Of a stretch of DNA of 64,000 nt, positions 53,054 through 60,784 are shown in pieces (position 1 is the first letter of the stretch; the number at the start of each line of letters is the position of its first letter). A model generated the notes under the pieces. It did not search any database. It saw only the letters and a list, made by a program, of their open reading frames with translations, and was not told the DNA's origin. The translations under genes and the position numbers were made by a program. The stretch is from Pseudomonas sp. LBUM920. Its GTDB lineage: Bacteria; Pseudomonadota; Gammaproteobacteria; Pseudomonadales; Pseudomonadaceae. Location of the stretch: positions 5,251,501-5,315,500 of the forward strand of contig NZ_CP027762.1 of the NCBI RefSeq assembly GCF_003852315.1, written 5' to 3'.

Positions 53054-54493
53054 ATGTTCGGTTCGCTTTTTCGCCTGTCCGCAGCGTTGATGGCCTTGAG
53101 CCTGACAGCCTGCGATGACGCCCCACGTTTCACCAAGGCCGAGCCCGGTGAAGCGCGAGCCGGCGGCGCGACGACGGTGAACAAGCGCGACCAGAACGCC
53201 TTTTCCCTGCCCTCGGCCAACCTGGCACCGACCCGCCGCCTGGACTTCAGCGTCGGCAACAGCTTTTTCCGCAGCCCGTGGGTGATCGCGCCGTCCACCA
53301 CCACCGCGCGCGACGGCTTGGGCCCGTTGTTCAACACCAACGCCTGCCAGAACTGCCACATCAAGGACGGCCGGGGTCACCCACCGCTGCCCGACGCGCC
53401 CAATGCGGTGTCGATGCTGGTGCGCCTGTCGATTCCCGTGCCGATGACAGCGCCTGCGCCCTACGCCAAACTCATCGAGCAGCTCGGCGTAGTGCCCGAG
53501 CCGGTCTACGGCGGGCAATTGCAGGACATGGCCGTGCCGGGCGTGGCGCCGGAAGGCAAGGTGCGCGTGGATTACACACCGGTCAACGTGACGTTCAAGG
53601 ACGGCACCGTGGTCGAGCTGCGCAAGCCCGACCTGCACATCACCCAGCTCGGCTACGGCCCGATGCATCCGGATACACTTTTCTCGGCGCGCATCGCCCC
53701 GCCCATGATCGGCCTGGGCTTGCTCGAAGCCATCAGCGACGCCGATGTGTTGCGCAACACCGACCCGAAAACGGCCGACAAAGAAGCCCTCGTCGGCCGC
53801 GCCAATTGGGTGTGGGATGACGCCCGGCAAAAAACCGTGCTCGGGCGCTTTGGCTGGAAAGCCGGGCAACCCAACCTCAATCAACAAAATGTTCACGCGT
53901 TTTCTGGTGATATGGGCCTCACCACGTCCCTGAGACCCTTTGATGACTGCACCGACGCCCAAGTCGCCTGCAAACAGGCCCCCAACGGCAATGGCCCCGA
54001 TGGCGAGCCGGAAGTCAGCGATAACATCCTGCGCCTGGTGCTGTTCTACACCCGCAACCTCGCCGTGCCGGTGCGCCGTGGCGTCAACACGCCGCAGGTA
54101 CTGGCCGGGAAAAACCTGTTCTACCAGGCCGGTTGCCAGGGCTGCCACAAACCCACGTTCACCACGGCCGCAGGCGCCGCCGAACCCGAACTGGCCAACC
54201 AGGTGATTCGCCCCTACAGCGACCTGCTGTTGCACGACATGGGCGCAGGCCTGGCCGACAACCGCAGCGAATTCAAGGCCGGTGGCCGCGACTGGCGCAC
54301 CCCGCCGTTGTGGGGCATTGGCCTGACGCAGACCGTCAGTGGCCACACCCAGTTTTTACATGATGGCCGCGCCCGCAATCTGCTCGAAGCCGTGCTGTGG
54401 CATGGCGGTGAAGCACAAGCGGCGCAGCAGCATGTGCTGTCCTTTAATGCCGAGCAGCGTGCCGCGTTGCTGGCGTTCCTGAATTCTTTATAA
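53054..54493 (+). CDS. Di-heme c-type lipoprotein (DUF1111, 'thiol oxidoreductase')
   Basis: A 479-aa exported protein. The signal ends in a lipobox with Cys20 (LSLTACDD). Two c-type heme sites are visible: CQNCH at 98-102 and CQGCH near 361. The C-terminal half resembles MauG/di-heme peroxidase-type domains with FLHDGRARNLLEAVLWHGGEA. DUF1111 proteins are encoded with imelysin proteins in iron-uptake loci, where an electron-transfer or iron-oxidation role has been suggested. The start has AGGAAA upstream. It leads an operon with the imelysin and DUF1513 genes. In PAO1 I recall a first imelysin gene (icmP) ahead of this one; it is absent here. A weak Fur-like stretch (GATAATTGCTCTTATTC) lies upstream. 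Confidence 0.9.
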   Translation: MFGSLFRLSAALMALSLTACDDAPRFTKAEPGEARAGGATTVNKRDQNAFSLPSANLAPTRRLDFSVGNSFFRSPWVIAPSTTTARDGLGPLFNTNACQNCHIKDGRGHPPLPDAPNAVSMLVRLSIPVPMTAPAPYAKLIEQLGVVPEPVYGGQLQDMAVPGVAPEGKVRVDYTPVNVTFKDGTVVELRKPDLHITQLGYGPMHPDTLFSARIAPPMIGLGLLEAISDADVLRNTDPKTADKEALVGRANWVWDDARQKTVLGRFGWKAGQPNLNQQNVHAFSGDMGLTTSLRPFDDCTDAQVACKQAPNGNGPDGEPEVSDNILRLVLFYTRNLAVPVRRGVNTPQVLAGKNLFYQAGCQGCHKPTFTTAAGAAEPELANQVIRPYSDLLLHDMGAGLADNRSEFKAGGRDWRTPPLWGIGLTQTVSGHTQFLHDGRARNLLEAVLWHGGEAQAAQQHVLSFNAEQRAALLAFLNSL

Positions 54494-54524
54494 GCTTTGC
54501 CGCACTTACAGAAGGGAGCTCGAC

Positions 54525-55589
54525 ATGTTTCGTCCCAAGTTGTTGTTCACCAGCCTGGCCGCCCTCGCCCTCGGCGCCTGCTCGCCGCAGGACCCGCAAG
54601 CGGTGACCTCGGCGGCTATCGCCAAGCAAGTGATCCTGCCGACCTACAGCCGTTGGGTTGAAGCCGACCGCCAACTGGCCGTCAGCGCCCTCGCCTACTG
54701 CCAGGGCAAAGAAAGCCTGGAGACCGCCCGCGCCGACTTCCTCCACGCGCAAAAAGCCTGGGCCGAGCTGCAACCGCTGCTGATCGGCCCGCTGGCCGAG
54801 GGCAACCGTTCGTGGCAAGTGCAGTTCTGGCCGGACAAGAAAAACCTGGTCGGCCGCCAAGTCGAACAACTGGTCACCGCCCAGCCGCAGATCGATGGCG
54901 CGGCCCTGGCCAAGTCCAGCGTGGTGGTACAAGGCCTGTCGGCCTACGAATACATCCTCTACGACGCCAAGACCGACGTCGCCGACGAGGCCCAGAAAGC
55001 CCGCTACTGCCCGCTGCTGGTCGCCATCGGCGAGCGCCAGAAAGCCTTGGCTGAAGAGATCCTGGCGAGCTGGAACAGCACCGACGGCATGCTCGCGCAG
55101 ATGACCAAGTTTCCCAACCAGCGCTACGCCGATTCCCACGAAGCCATCGCGGACCTGCTGCGCGTGCAAGTCACTGCGCTGGACACGCTGAAGAAAAAAC
55201 TCGGCACGCCGATGGGTCGCCAGACCAAGGGCATCCCGCAACCGTTCCAGGCCGATGCGTGGCGCAGCCAGTCGTCCCTGCAAAGCCTGGAAGCCAGCCT
55301 GGCTGCGGCCCAGACCGTGTGGGCCGGCGTCGACAACAAAGGCCTGCGTGGCTTGTTGCCGTCAGAGCAGAAGCCGTTGGCCGACAAGATCGATGCCGCC
55401 TACGCCGCGTCTTTGAAGCTGTTCGCCAGCAATCAGCGCACGCTCAACGAACTGTTGGCCGACGACGCCGGCCGCCAGCAACTCAACGACATTTATGACA
55501 GCCTCAACGTGGTCCACCGCCTGCACGAAGGCGAGTTGGCCAAAGCGCTGGGCATCCAACTGGGCTTTAACGCCAACGACGGTGACTGA
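54525..55589 (+). CDS. Imelysin-family lipoprotein
   Basis: A 354-aa protein. The signal peptide ends at Cys19 (ALALGACSPQ), a lipobox. The mature protein is helical, made of two imelysin (peptidase M75) repeats. The region equivalent to the GxHxxE metal motif reads VQGLSAYEYILYD, so the His is replaced by Ser and metal binding or peptidase activity at this site is doubtful. The second repeat begins near 215 (WRSQSSLQSLEASLAAAQTVW). It probably acts with the di-heme protein and DUF1513 protein in periplasmic iron handling, like EfeO-type systems. The gap to the upstream gene is 31 bases with AAGGGAG as RBS; it overlaps the next ATG. Confidence 0.9.
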   Translation: MFRPKLLFTSLAALALGACSPQDPQAVTSAAIAKQVILPTYSRWVEADRQLAVSALAYCQGKESLETARADFLHAQKAWAELQPLLIGPLAEGNRSWQVQFWPDKKNLVGRQVEQLVTAQPQIDGAALAKSSVVVQGLSAYEYILYDAKTDVADEAQKARYCPLLVAIGERQKALAEEILASWNSTDGMLAQMTKFPNQRYADSHEAIADLLRVQVTALDTLKKKLGTPMGRQTKGIPQPFQADAWRSQSSLQSLEASLAAAQTVWAGVDNKGLRGLLPSEQKPLADKIDAAYAASLKLFASNQRTLNELLADDAGRQQLNDIYDSLNVVHRLHEGELAKALGIQLGFNANDGD

Positions 55590-56692
55590 TGATGCTCAGG
55601 CGACAGGCTTTGGCGGTGGGCAGTGTGCTGCTCAGCGCACTCACGTTGGGCGGTTGGACGCTGTTCAAGCAGAAGGGCTCAACAAGCCCGTTGCTGCTCT
55701 CGGCGCGTGATGATTCCGATGGCAAGCACTACGCCGTGGGCTATCACCTGGACGGCAAGCAGGTGTTTGCCACCCAGGTCGGTCAGCGCTGCCACGACAT
55801 CATCAACCACCCGACGCTGCCAATTGCGCTGTTTGTCGCCCGTCGCCCGGGCACTGAGAGTTACCTGATCAACCTGCGTGATGGCGCGTTGCTGCAGACC
55901 ATCATGTCGAATGCCAATCGCCATTTCTATGGGCATGCGGTGATTCACAAGAGCGGCGACTGGTTGTATGCCACCGAGAACGACACGTCCGACCCGGGCC
56001 GTGGGTTGCTGGGTGTGTATAAGTTCGAGGGCGAACGGCTGGTGCACAGCGGCGAGATGTCGACCCACGGTATCGGGCCGCACCAAGTGTCGTGGATGCC
56101 CGACGGGGAAACCCTGGTGGTGGCCAACGGCGGGATCCGTACCGAGGCGGAAAGCCGGGTTGAGATGAACCTCAATGCGATGGAGCCGAGCCTGGTATTG
56201 ATGCACCGCGATGGCCGGTTGATCAGCAAGGAAACCCTGGGCCAGCAGATGAACAGCGTGCGTCATATGGGGATTGCCGACGACGGCACTATTCTCACGG
56301 GGCAGCAGTTCATGGGGCCGTCTCAGGAGCGGTCCGAGTTGCTGGCGATCAAACGACCGGGGCAGCCGTTTGTGGCGTTCCCGGTGGCGGATGAGCAACT
56401 GCAGGCGATGGGGCATTACACCGCCAGCGTCGCCGTGCACAGTGAATTACGCCTGGTGGCGCTGACGGCGCCGCGCGGCAATCGCTTTTTTATCTGGAAC
56501 ATGGACAGCGGCGAGCTGCATCTGGATGGGCCTTTGCCCGACTGTGCCGGCGTGGGTGCGGTAGCGGACGGGTTTGTGGTGACTTCAGGCCAGGGACGCT
56601 GCCGCTTCTACGACTGTCGCCAGAAGCAGTTGGTGGCTAAACCGTTGGAGCTGCCGTCAGGATTTTGGGATAACCATCTGCATGTGATTTGA
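55589..56692 (+). CDS. DUF1513 beta-propeller-like exported protein
   Basis: A 367-aa protein (or 366 from the second ATG). An N-terminal twin-Arg-like start (MLRRQALAVGSVLLSALTLGG) provides an export signal, possibly Tat. The rest shows repeated beta blades, for example PHQVSWMPDGETLVVANGG, VRHMGIADDGTILTGQQF and FFIWNMDSGELHL, as in DUF1513 proteins with a seven-bladed propeller. These genes sit at the end of imelysin/di-heme loci in pseudomonads. Its start overlaps the imelysin stop by a base. Role unknown, probably periplasmic partner of the upstream lipoproteins. Confidence 0.88.
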   Translation: MMLRRQALAVGSVLLSALTLGGWTLFKQKGSTSPLLLSARDDSDGKHYAVGYHLDGKQVFATQVGQRCHDIINHPTLPIALFVARRPGTESYLINLRDGALLQTIMSNANRHFYGHAVIHKSGDWLYATENDTSDPGRGLLGVYKFEGERLVHSGEMSTHGIGPHQVSWMPDGETLVVANGGIRTEAESRVEMNLNAMEPSLVLMHRDGRLISKETLGQQMNSVRHMGIADDGTILTGQQFMGPSQERSELLAIKRPGQPFVAFPVADEQLQAMGHYTASVAVHSELRLVALTAPRGNRFFIWNMDSGELHLDGPLPDCAGVGAVADGFVVTSGQGRCRFYDCRQKQLVAKPLELPSGFWDNHLHVI

Positions 56693-56751
56693 AATCGACA
56701 CCTGTGCGTGACTGCGGTGACGGACAGGTGCTGCGGCCCAAATCAACAGGC

Positions 56752-56784
56752 AAAAAAAAGGCCTCGCATCGCAAGGCCCTTTTC
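56752..56784 (-). terminator. Terminator at the end of the colR-colS transcript
   Basis: Stem GGCCT (56760-56764) / AGGCC (56774-56778), extended by A-T pairs, with eight T residues on the minus strand. It lies 30 bases after the small exported protein gene. Confidence 0.75.
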
Positions 56785-56812
56785 GGGGGTTTGAATCTAT
56801 TCAACGCTTTAT

Positions 56813-57040
56813 TCAGCTCTGCGGCCTCATGCCCTGAGACATCCCGAACATGAACAACAACAACTCATGATCAGGCTTGACCGCCACACTCGCCTTGGCG
56901 ATGCGCGGTAACGGACACTGCCCGCCCCCTTGCACCGCACTGAGCACTTGTGTCCGAGGCAGCTCCCAGGCAGCCAGCGCCAGGGCTGAAATGCCCAACG
57001 CGCCGACCAGGAACAAACCTCGTGCTATTTCTAGCTTCAT
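56813..57040 (-). CDS. Small exported or membrane-anchored protein, 75 aa
   Basis: The product starts MKLEIARGLFLVGALGISALALAAW, split as a positively charged end and a hydrophobic core, and is probably a signal peptide or anchor of about 25 residues. The mature part has a lone Cys in GGGQCPLPRIA and a second hydrophobic run LLLFMFGMSQGM. I recognise no family with a known role; a similar gene (PA4377 by memory) sits in the same position in PAO1. The start ATG overlaps the inaA stop (ATGA), so translation is coupled. It is the last gene of the colRS-linked group. Confidence 0.75.
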   Translation of the reverse strand: MKLEIARGLFLVGALGISALALAAWELPRTQVLSAVQGGGQCPLPRIAKASVAVKPDHELLLFMFGMSQGMRPQS

Positions 57041-57756
57041 CTGGTTAAACCCTTGATAGCGCTGCCAAACGCCGTCTCGTAAAAGTAGCTGAGTTTTTTC
57101 CAGTCGGTATCGCTCCACGACGAATGGCGCCGCAGTTGCAGCATGTCATGGGACGCCGCCCGATAAGCGGTCAAACGCTGCCGGCATTTTTCAAAATCCA
57201 GCAACGCCACTTCTACTTTGGCCGAATCGCCTTCCCCGGTTACGCGTACGAACACGTGCTTGATGTACAGGCAGCCATGCTGCCAGCGGCCCTTGTGCAT
57301 ACGTGCCAGGGTGCCCGCCAATTCCTTGAGCAGGCGCTCATGCACCGCCTCACCGTATTGCTCACGACCACCGGCGGCGTACCAGTTTTCGATTTCGTCG
57401 AAACCGTCGAGCGACGCCGTCACCAACAACGCTTTCCATTGATGCTCAGGGTCGCGACGTGCCTCGCAGAACACCAGCTCCGGCACGCGTACGTTCAATG
57501 AACGCAAACCCCTGAGGGCATCACGCTCACGCAGTACGGTGGGGCGCCCAAACGGGTGAAGCCAGCTGCGGTAGATGTGACCGGTCTGGCGTTTGCTGTA
57601 AAGCAAGCGGCCGTTGGGGCTCATCACGCGTTGCACACCACTTTCACCTCCACGTCGGCGATTGGGTTCTTCAACCCACTCGCCCTGCAGGCGCCAGAAA
57701 AAATCGAATCGTTCCTCGGGAGCTACATGACTGCCTACTACGCACTCAACTGCCAT
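57037..57756 (-). CDS. inaA: InaA-family (Kdo/WaaP-type) kinase-like protein
   Basis: A 239-aa protein with a protein-kinase-like fold of the Kdo/lipopolysaccharide kinase group. The conserved elements are LLYSKRQTGHIYRSWLHPFG (Lys of the ATP site), LARMHKGRWQHGCLYIKHVFV (catalytic loop with His-Gly-x-L replacing the usual HGDL; Asp replaced by Cys), and ALLDFEKCR (metal-binding DFE). The atypical catalytic loop leaves kinase activity in doubt. The start MAVECVVGSH has AGAGG 7 bases upstream; the longer frame is unlikely. It starts 4 bases after the methyltransferase stop. It is homologous to the inaA linked with colRS in P. putida and to PA4378. Confidence 0.88.
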   Translation of the reverse strand: MAVECVVGSHVAPEERFDFFWRLQGEWVEEPNRRRGGESGVQRVMSPNGRLLYSKRQTGHIYRSWLHPFGRPTVLRERDALRGLRSLNVRVPELVFCEARRDPEHQWKALLVTASLDGFDEIENWYAAGGREQYGEAVHERLLKELAGTLARMHKGRWQHGCLYIKHVFVRVTGEGDSAKVEVALLDFEKCRQRLTAYRAASHDMLQLRRHSSWSDTDWKKLSYFYETAFGSAIKGLTR

Positions 57757-57760
57757 CCTG

Positions 57761-58441
57761 TTACCTCTTACGCAATACATATACTCGCCACATGGCGTAG
57801 AGCGGTATGAAGTCCAGGGATTCCTGAACACGGAAACCGGCCTGCTCAAACTCTGCCTCGACAGTAGCAGCCGGTAACACAAACCGGTTTTGGTAACCTT
57901 CCTGCTCACCTCTGTTGCGACGTTTCACTTCGGCGCGTTTGCGTTTCCAGGCCTTGAAATTGCCATCCACCCACAGCGAAATAATCACGCTGTCGCGGGT
58001 AACCCGCTGAAATTCTCGCAGTATTGTCATCCTGTGCGCCGGATCACCAATGTGATGCATCAAGCGCATGCAGAAAATACTGTCGACCGAGTTATCCGGC
58101 AAATCGATATCAAAGGCAGAAGTCTGCAAAGGTCGTACCCGTTTCACCACGTCCGCTGGCTGAGCAACGGTCGCAACCTTGAGCATCGACGCTGAATTAT
58201 CGGCGCCGATAATCACACGGTTGGGTTTCTCAGCCAACAGCGGCCAGAAGCGCCCGGCGCCGCACGGCAGGTCCAACACCAGGCCAGGTTCGCCGGCCAT
58301 GGCCAGCGCACCCCGCGCCAATTGCTCGTCGCGTTTGTGGGACAACCGGCGAGCCAGATTGTCCTGATGCTTGAGCAAATAATTTTGCGCGTGCTGATCG
58401 TCGTACTTTTCAGAAAAATCGAGCTTGATCGGGGTAGACAT
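57761..58441 (-). CDS. Class I SAM-dependent methyltransferase (colRS-linked)
   Basis: A 226-aa methyltransferase. Motif I is VLDLPCGAGRFWPLLAE, followed by GADNSASML, SVDSIFCMRLMHHIGDP (motif IV) and VTRDSVIISLWVDG. The start MSTPIKLDFSEKYD is an ATG preceded by an in-frame TTG. The region after the Rossmann domain is basic (FKAWKRKRAEVKRRNRG). It resembles the protein encoded by orf222 beside colRS in P. putida and PA4379 (called WarA, linked to lipopolysaccharide in reports I recall). The acceptor is unknown. A gap of 188 bases to colS may hold a promoter. Confidence 0.88.
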   Translation of the reverse strand: MSTPIKLDFSEKYDDQHAQNYLLKHQDNLARRLSHKRDEQLARGALAMAGEPGLVLDLPCGAGRFWPLLAEKPNRVIIGADNSASMLKVATVAQPADVVKRVRPLQTSAFDIDLPDNSVDSIFCMRLMHHIGDPAHRMTILREFQRVTRDSVIISLWVDGNFKAWKRKRAEVKRRNRGEQEGYQNRFVLPAATVEAEFEQAGFRVQESLDFIPLYAMWRVYVLRKR

Positions 58442-58629
58442 CAACGGATCTCCAGTAGCTGATGCCTACAACCTTATGCAGCGAACTGTGATCAACAGGT
58501 CAACCCGTTGTGAAAAACTTGTCCTGTCCAATCTCATACATTTCAAGACTTTACAGACACAAGCAATAGCATGGGGCCATCTTCGCCGATTTACGGTGAT
58601 GTCTGGCAGGATAACGGCAAGGGTGAGTG

Positions 58630-59910
58630 TCAGGGATTGACCTGACTCAACTGCACGTGGAAACGACAGCCGTTGGGTTCCATCGTGCTGAGACTGACCG
58701 TCCAACCCTGGTTTTCACAAATACGCTGCACCAGCGATAATCCCAGGCCAAGCCCTTCGCCGCGCTTTTCGCTGCCACGCACGAACGGCTCGAACATCGC
58801 CTCACGCTTGTCTTCGGGAATCCCTACACCGGTGTCCTCCACCACAAAACCATTGGGTTCGAGGGTCAGGCGGATGAAGCCCTGTTCGGTGTAATGCAGG
58901 GCATTGCGCAACAGGTTGCCCATAACGGCGTGGAGAAAAGTGGTGTTGTAGCGCGCGTCCGAAGGGTTGCCTGGCTGGTAGATCAACGCCAGGCCCTTGC
59001 GCTCGATCGGCTCGCGCCAGATGCCGAGCAAATCGTCCGCCACCTGCGGCAGCGTTACCTGCGGCGACATGGCCGCTTCATCGTGTTCGGCACGGGCCAG
59101 CATCAGGAAGGTCTGCACCAGCTCGCGCATTTCTTCGCAGGCACGCGCGATACGCTCAACCTGATTGCGGCCGCGCTGATCGATCGCCGGATTTTCCAGC
59201 AGCAGTTCGCAGGAACTGGCCAGCACCATCAAAGGCGTGCGCAATTCATGGCTGACGTCACTGGTGAACAATTGCTCGCGTGATAACGCCTGTCGCAGAC
59301 GCCCCAGTGTGGCATCGAAGGCCACGGCCAGTTCGCCGACTTCATCCGCCGCATAATCGGGTGCCAGCGGTGGCGCCAGGCCCAGCAACTGGTCGCGATG
59401 ACGCACCTGCCGAGCGAGCCGCACCACCGGCGCCATCACTTTGCGCGCCAGCACCCAACCGAGGAACACCGCCAGCGCCAGGCTGAGCACGAAGCCCACC
59501 AGCACCACGGCAAATAGAACCCGCTCGCGTTCCTCGAAATCGCTTTGGTCCTGAAGCAGGACATACCGACGGCCATCCACCACTTCGACCATGGCGTGGT
59601 AAGACAGCGCCTCGCGGAACACCTCATGAAACCCGGGTTCCAGGTGCCGCAAATCCTTGGGCAGCTCGAAATCCCCACGCCCGCCACTGAAATAGAACAG
59701 TTGGTCGGGCTCTGGCCGGTGGCTCCAGTCCTCGACGCTGTCCATCAACAGCAGCCGTTGCAAGTCGCCGCCCAAGCCTGCCGAAATCAGTTTTTCTTCT
59801 ACCAGGTGCACAGTCGCAACGATGCCCATGGCGAACGCCCCCGCCACCAACGCACTCATCAAGGCAAAGGCGATGATGATCCGCTGGGCAAGGCTTTGCT
59901 TAAACTCCAT
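58630..59910 (-). CDS. colS: Sensor histidine kinase ColS
   Basis: A 426-aa inner-membrane kinase. TM1 (about 10-33), a periplasmic domain (about 36-132), TM2 (about 133-155), HAMP, HisKA with the His in TSDVSHELRTPLMVL, and HATPase with NLLRNALHY, DTGVGI and GLGLGLSLVQ are all present. Reported zinc/iron-sensing Glu residues of P. putida ColS, Glu96 and the ExxE motif at 126-129, fall on exactly the same numbers here (E96, then FEERE with E126 and E129), provided the start MEFKQSLAQR is used. This fixes both the identity and the start. It overlaps colR by 11 bases. ColRS protects the membrane against metals and phenol stress. Confidence 0.94.
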   Translation of the reverse strand: MEFKQSLAQRIIIAFALMSALVAGAFAMGIVATVHLVEEKLISAGLGGDLQRLLLMDSVEDWSHRPEPDQLFYFSGGRGDFELPKDLRHLEPGFHEVFREALSYHAMVEVVDGRRYVLLQDQSDFEERERVLFAVVLVGFVLSLALAVFLGWVLARKVMAPVVRLARQVRHRDQLLGLAPPLAPDYAADEVGELAVAFDATLGRLRQALSREQLFTSDVSHELRTPLMVLASSCELLLENPAIDQRGRNQVERIARACEEMRELVQTFLMLARAEHDEAAMSPQVTLPQVADDLLGIWREPIERKGLALIYQPGNPSDARYNTTFLHAVMGNLLRNALHYTEQGFIRLTLEPNGFVVEDTGVGIPEDKREAMFEPFVRGSEKRGEGLGLGLSLVQRICENQGWTVSLSTMEPNGCRFHVQLSQVNP

Positions 59911-60583
59911 CACGACCCTCGGCCAGGCGATAACCCACACCGTGCACGGTTTGCAACAGCGGCTTGGCGAAGGGCTTATCGATCACTTGGCGCAATTGGT
60001 GGACGTGGCTGCGCAGGCTGTCGCTGTCGGGGCAGTCATCGCCCCACAAGGCCTCCTCGAGAATTTCGCGACGCAGCACATGTGGGCTTTTTTGCATCAA
60101 CACCGCAAGCAACTTCAGGCCCACAGGGTTGAGTTTGAGCAGGCGCCCTTCGCGGGTGACTTCCAGGGTATCGAGGTCGTAGCTCAAGTCGCCGACTTGC
60201 AGGGCGCGGCGGCCGCCACCCTGGGCACGGCGCAGCACGGCTTCAATGCGGGCGGCCAACTCCGACAGCGCGAACGGCTTGAGCAAGTAATCATCGGCGC
60301 CGGACTTGAAGCCCTGCAGCCGGTCATCCAACTGGTCACGGGCGGTGAGCATGATCACCGGCGTGTCGCGGCGCGCGTCTTCACGCAGGCGTTTGCACAA
60401 GGTGTAGCCATCGATGCCAGGCAGCATGATGTCGAGCACGATCAGGTCGTAATGCTCGGTAGCGGCCAGGTGCAGGCCCGACAAACCGTCCTGCGCACAG
60501 TCCACGGTGTAGCCCTTTAGCCCCAGGTAATCGGCCAGATTGGCCAGAATATCGCGGTTGTCTTCAACCAATAAAATTCGCAT
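59900..60583 (-). CDS. colR: Response regulator ColR, OmpR family
   Basis: A 227-aa regulator. The receiver domain begins MRILLVEDNRDILANLADYL with the acidic pocket, the phospho-acceptor Asp in DLIVLDIMLPGIDG (about residue 51), and Lys in YLLKPFALSE. The winged-helix C-terminal domain (about 130-225) has LKLLAVLMQKSPHVLRREIL and HVHQLRQVIDKPFAKPLLQTV in separate conserved segments. ColR controls membrane-related genes in P. putida through sites ending TTTTCAC. A similar sequence lies in the divergent promoter region toward the LtaS-type gene. Confidence 0.95.
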   Translation of the reverse strand: MRILLVEDNRDILANLADYLGLKGYTVDCAQDGLSGLHLAATEHYDLIVLDIMLPGIDGYTLCKRLREDARRDTPVIMLTARDQLDDRLQGFKSGADDYLLKPFALSELAARIEAVLRRAQGGGRRALQVGDLSYDLDTLEVTREGRLLKLNPVGLKLLAVLMQKSPHVLRREILEEALWGDDCPDSDSLRSHVHQLRQVIDKPFAKPLLQTVHGVGYRLAEGRDGV

Positions 60584-60700
60584 GGGCAGTGTCTCCGTAC
60601 GCGGTAACGGCCGTGTTGGCTCGCGCAGCTTAAGGCCAAGTGTGGCTCAGGGATAGACCTCAGAGCCTTAGCGATAAAGGTTTTCAACCAATAAGATAAA

Positions 60701-60716
60701 CCAACAAGTTTTTCAC
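60701..60716 (+). promoter_or_regulatory. Candidate ColR-binding site in the colR/sulfatase intergenic region
   Basis: CCAACAAGTTTTTCAC ends in the TTTTCAC core I recall for ColR boxes of P. putida (YYNASNNYTTTTCAC). It has one extra T compared with that pattern. It lies about 70 bases before the sulfatase-family start. Confidence 0.45.
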
Positions 60717-60784
60717 TATAGCTTCACAAACTGACTACAGTGTCAGGCCGAAGATCACCGCCCATCGATATAAGGAACATAGAC

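Noticed and set aside
52982..53364. Extended starts for the nitroreductase (to 53364) and the di-heme protein (from 52982)
   Set aside because: The short forms have clear ribosome sites (GGAGG; AGGAAA) and proper N-termini, including the lipobox signal, and the long forms would overlap each other.
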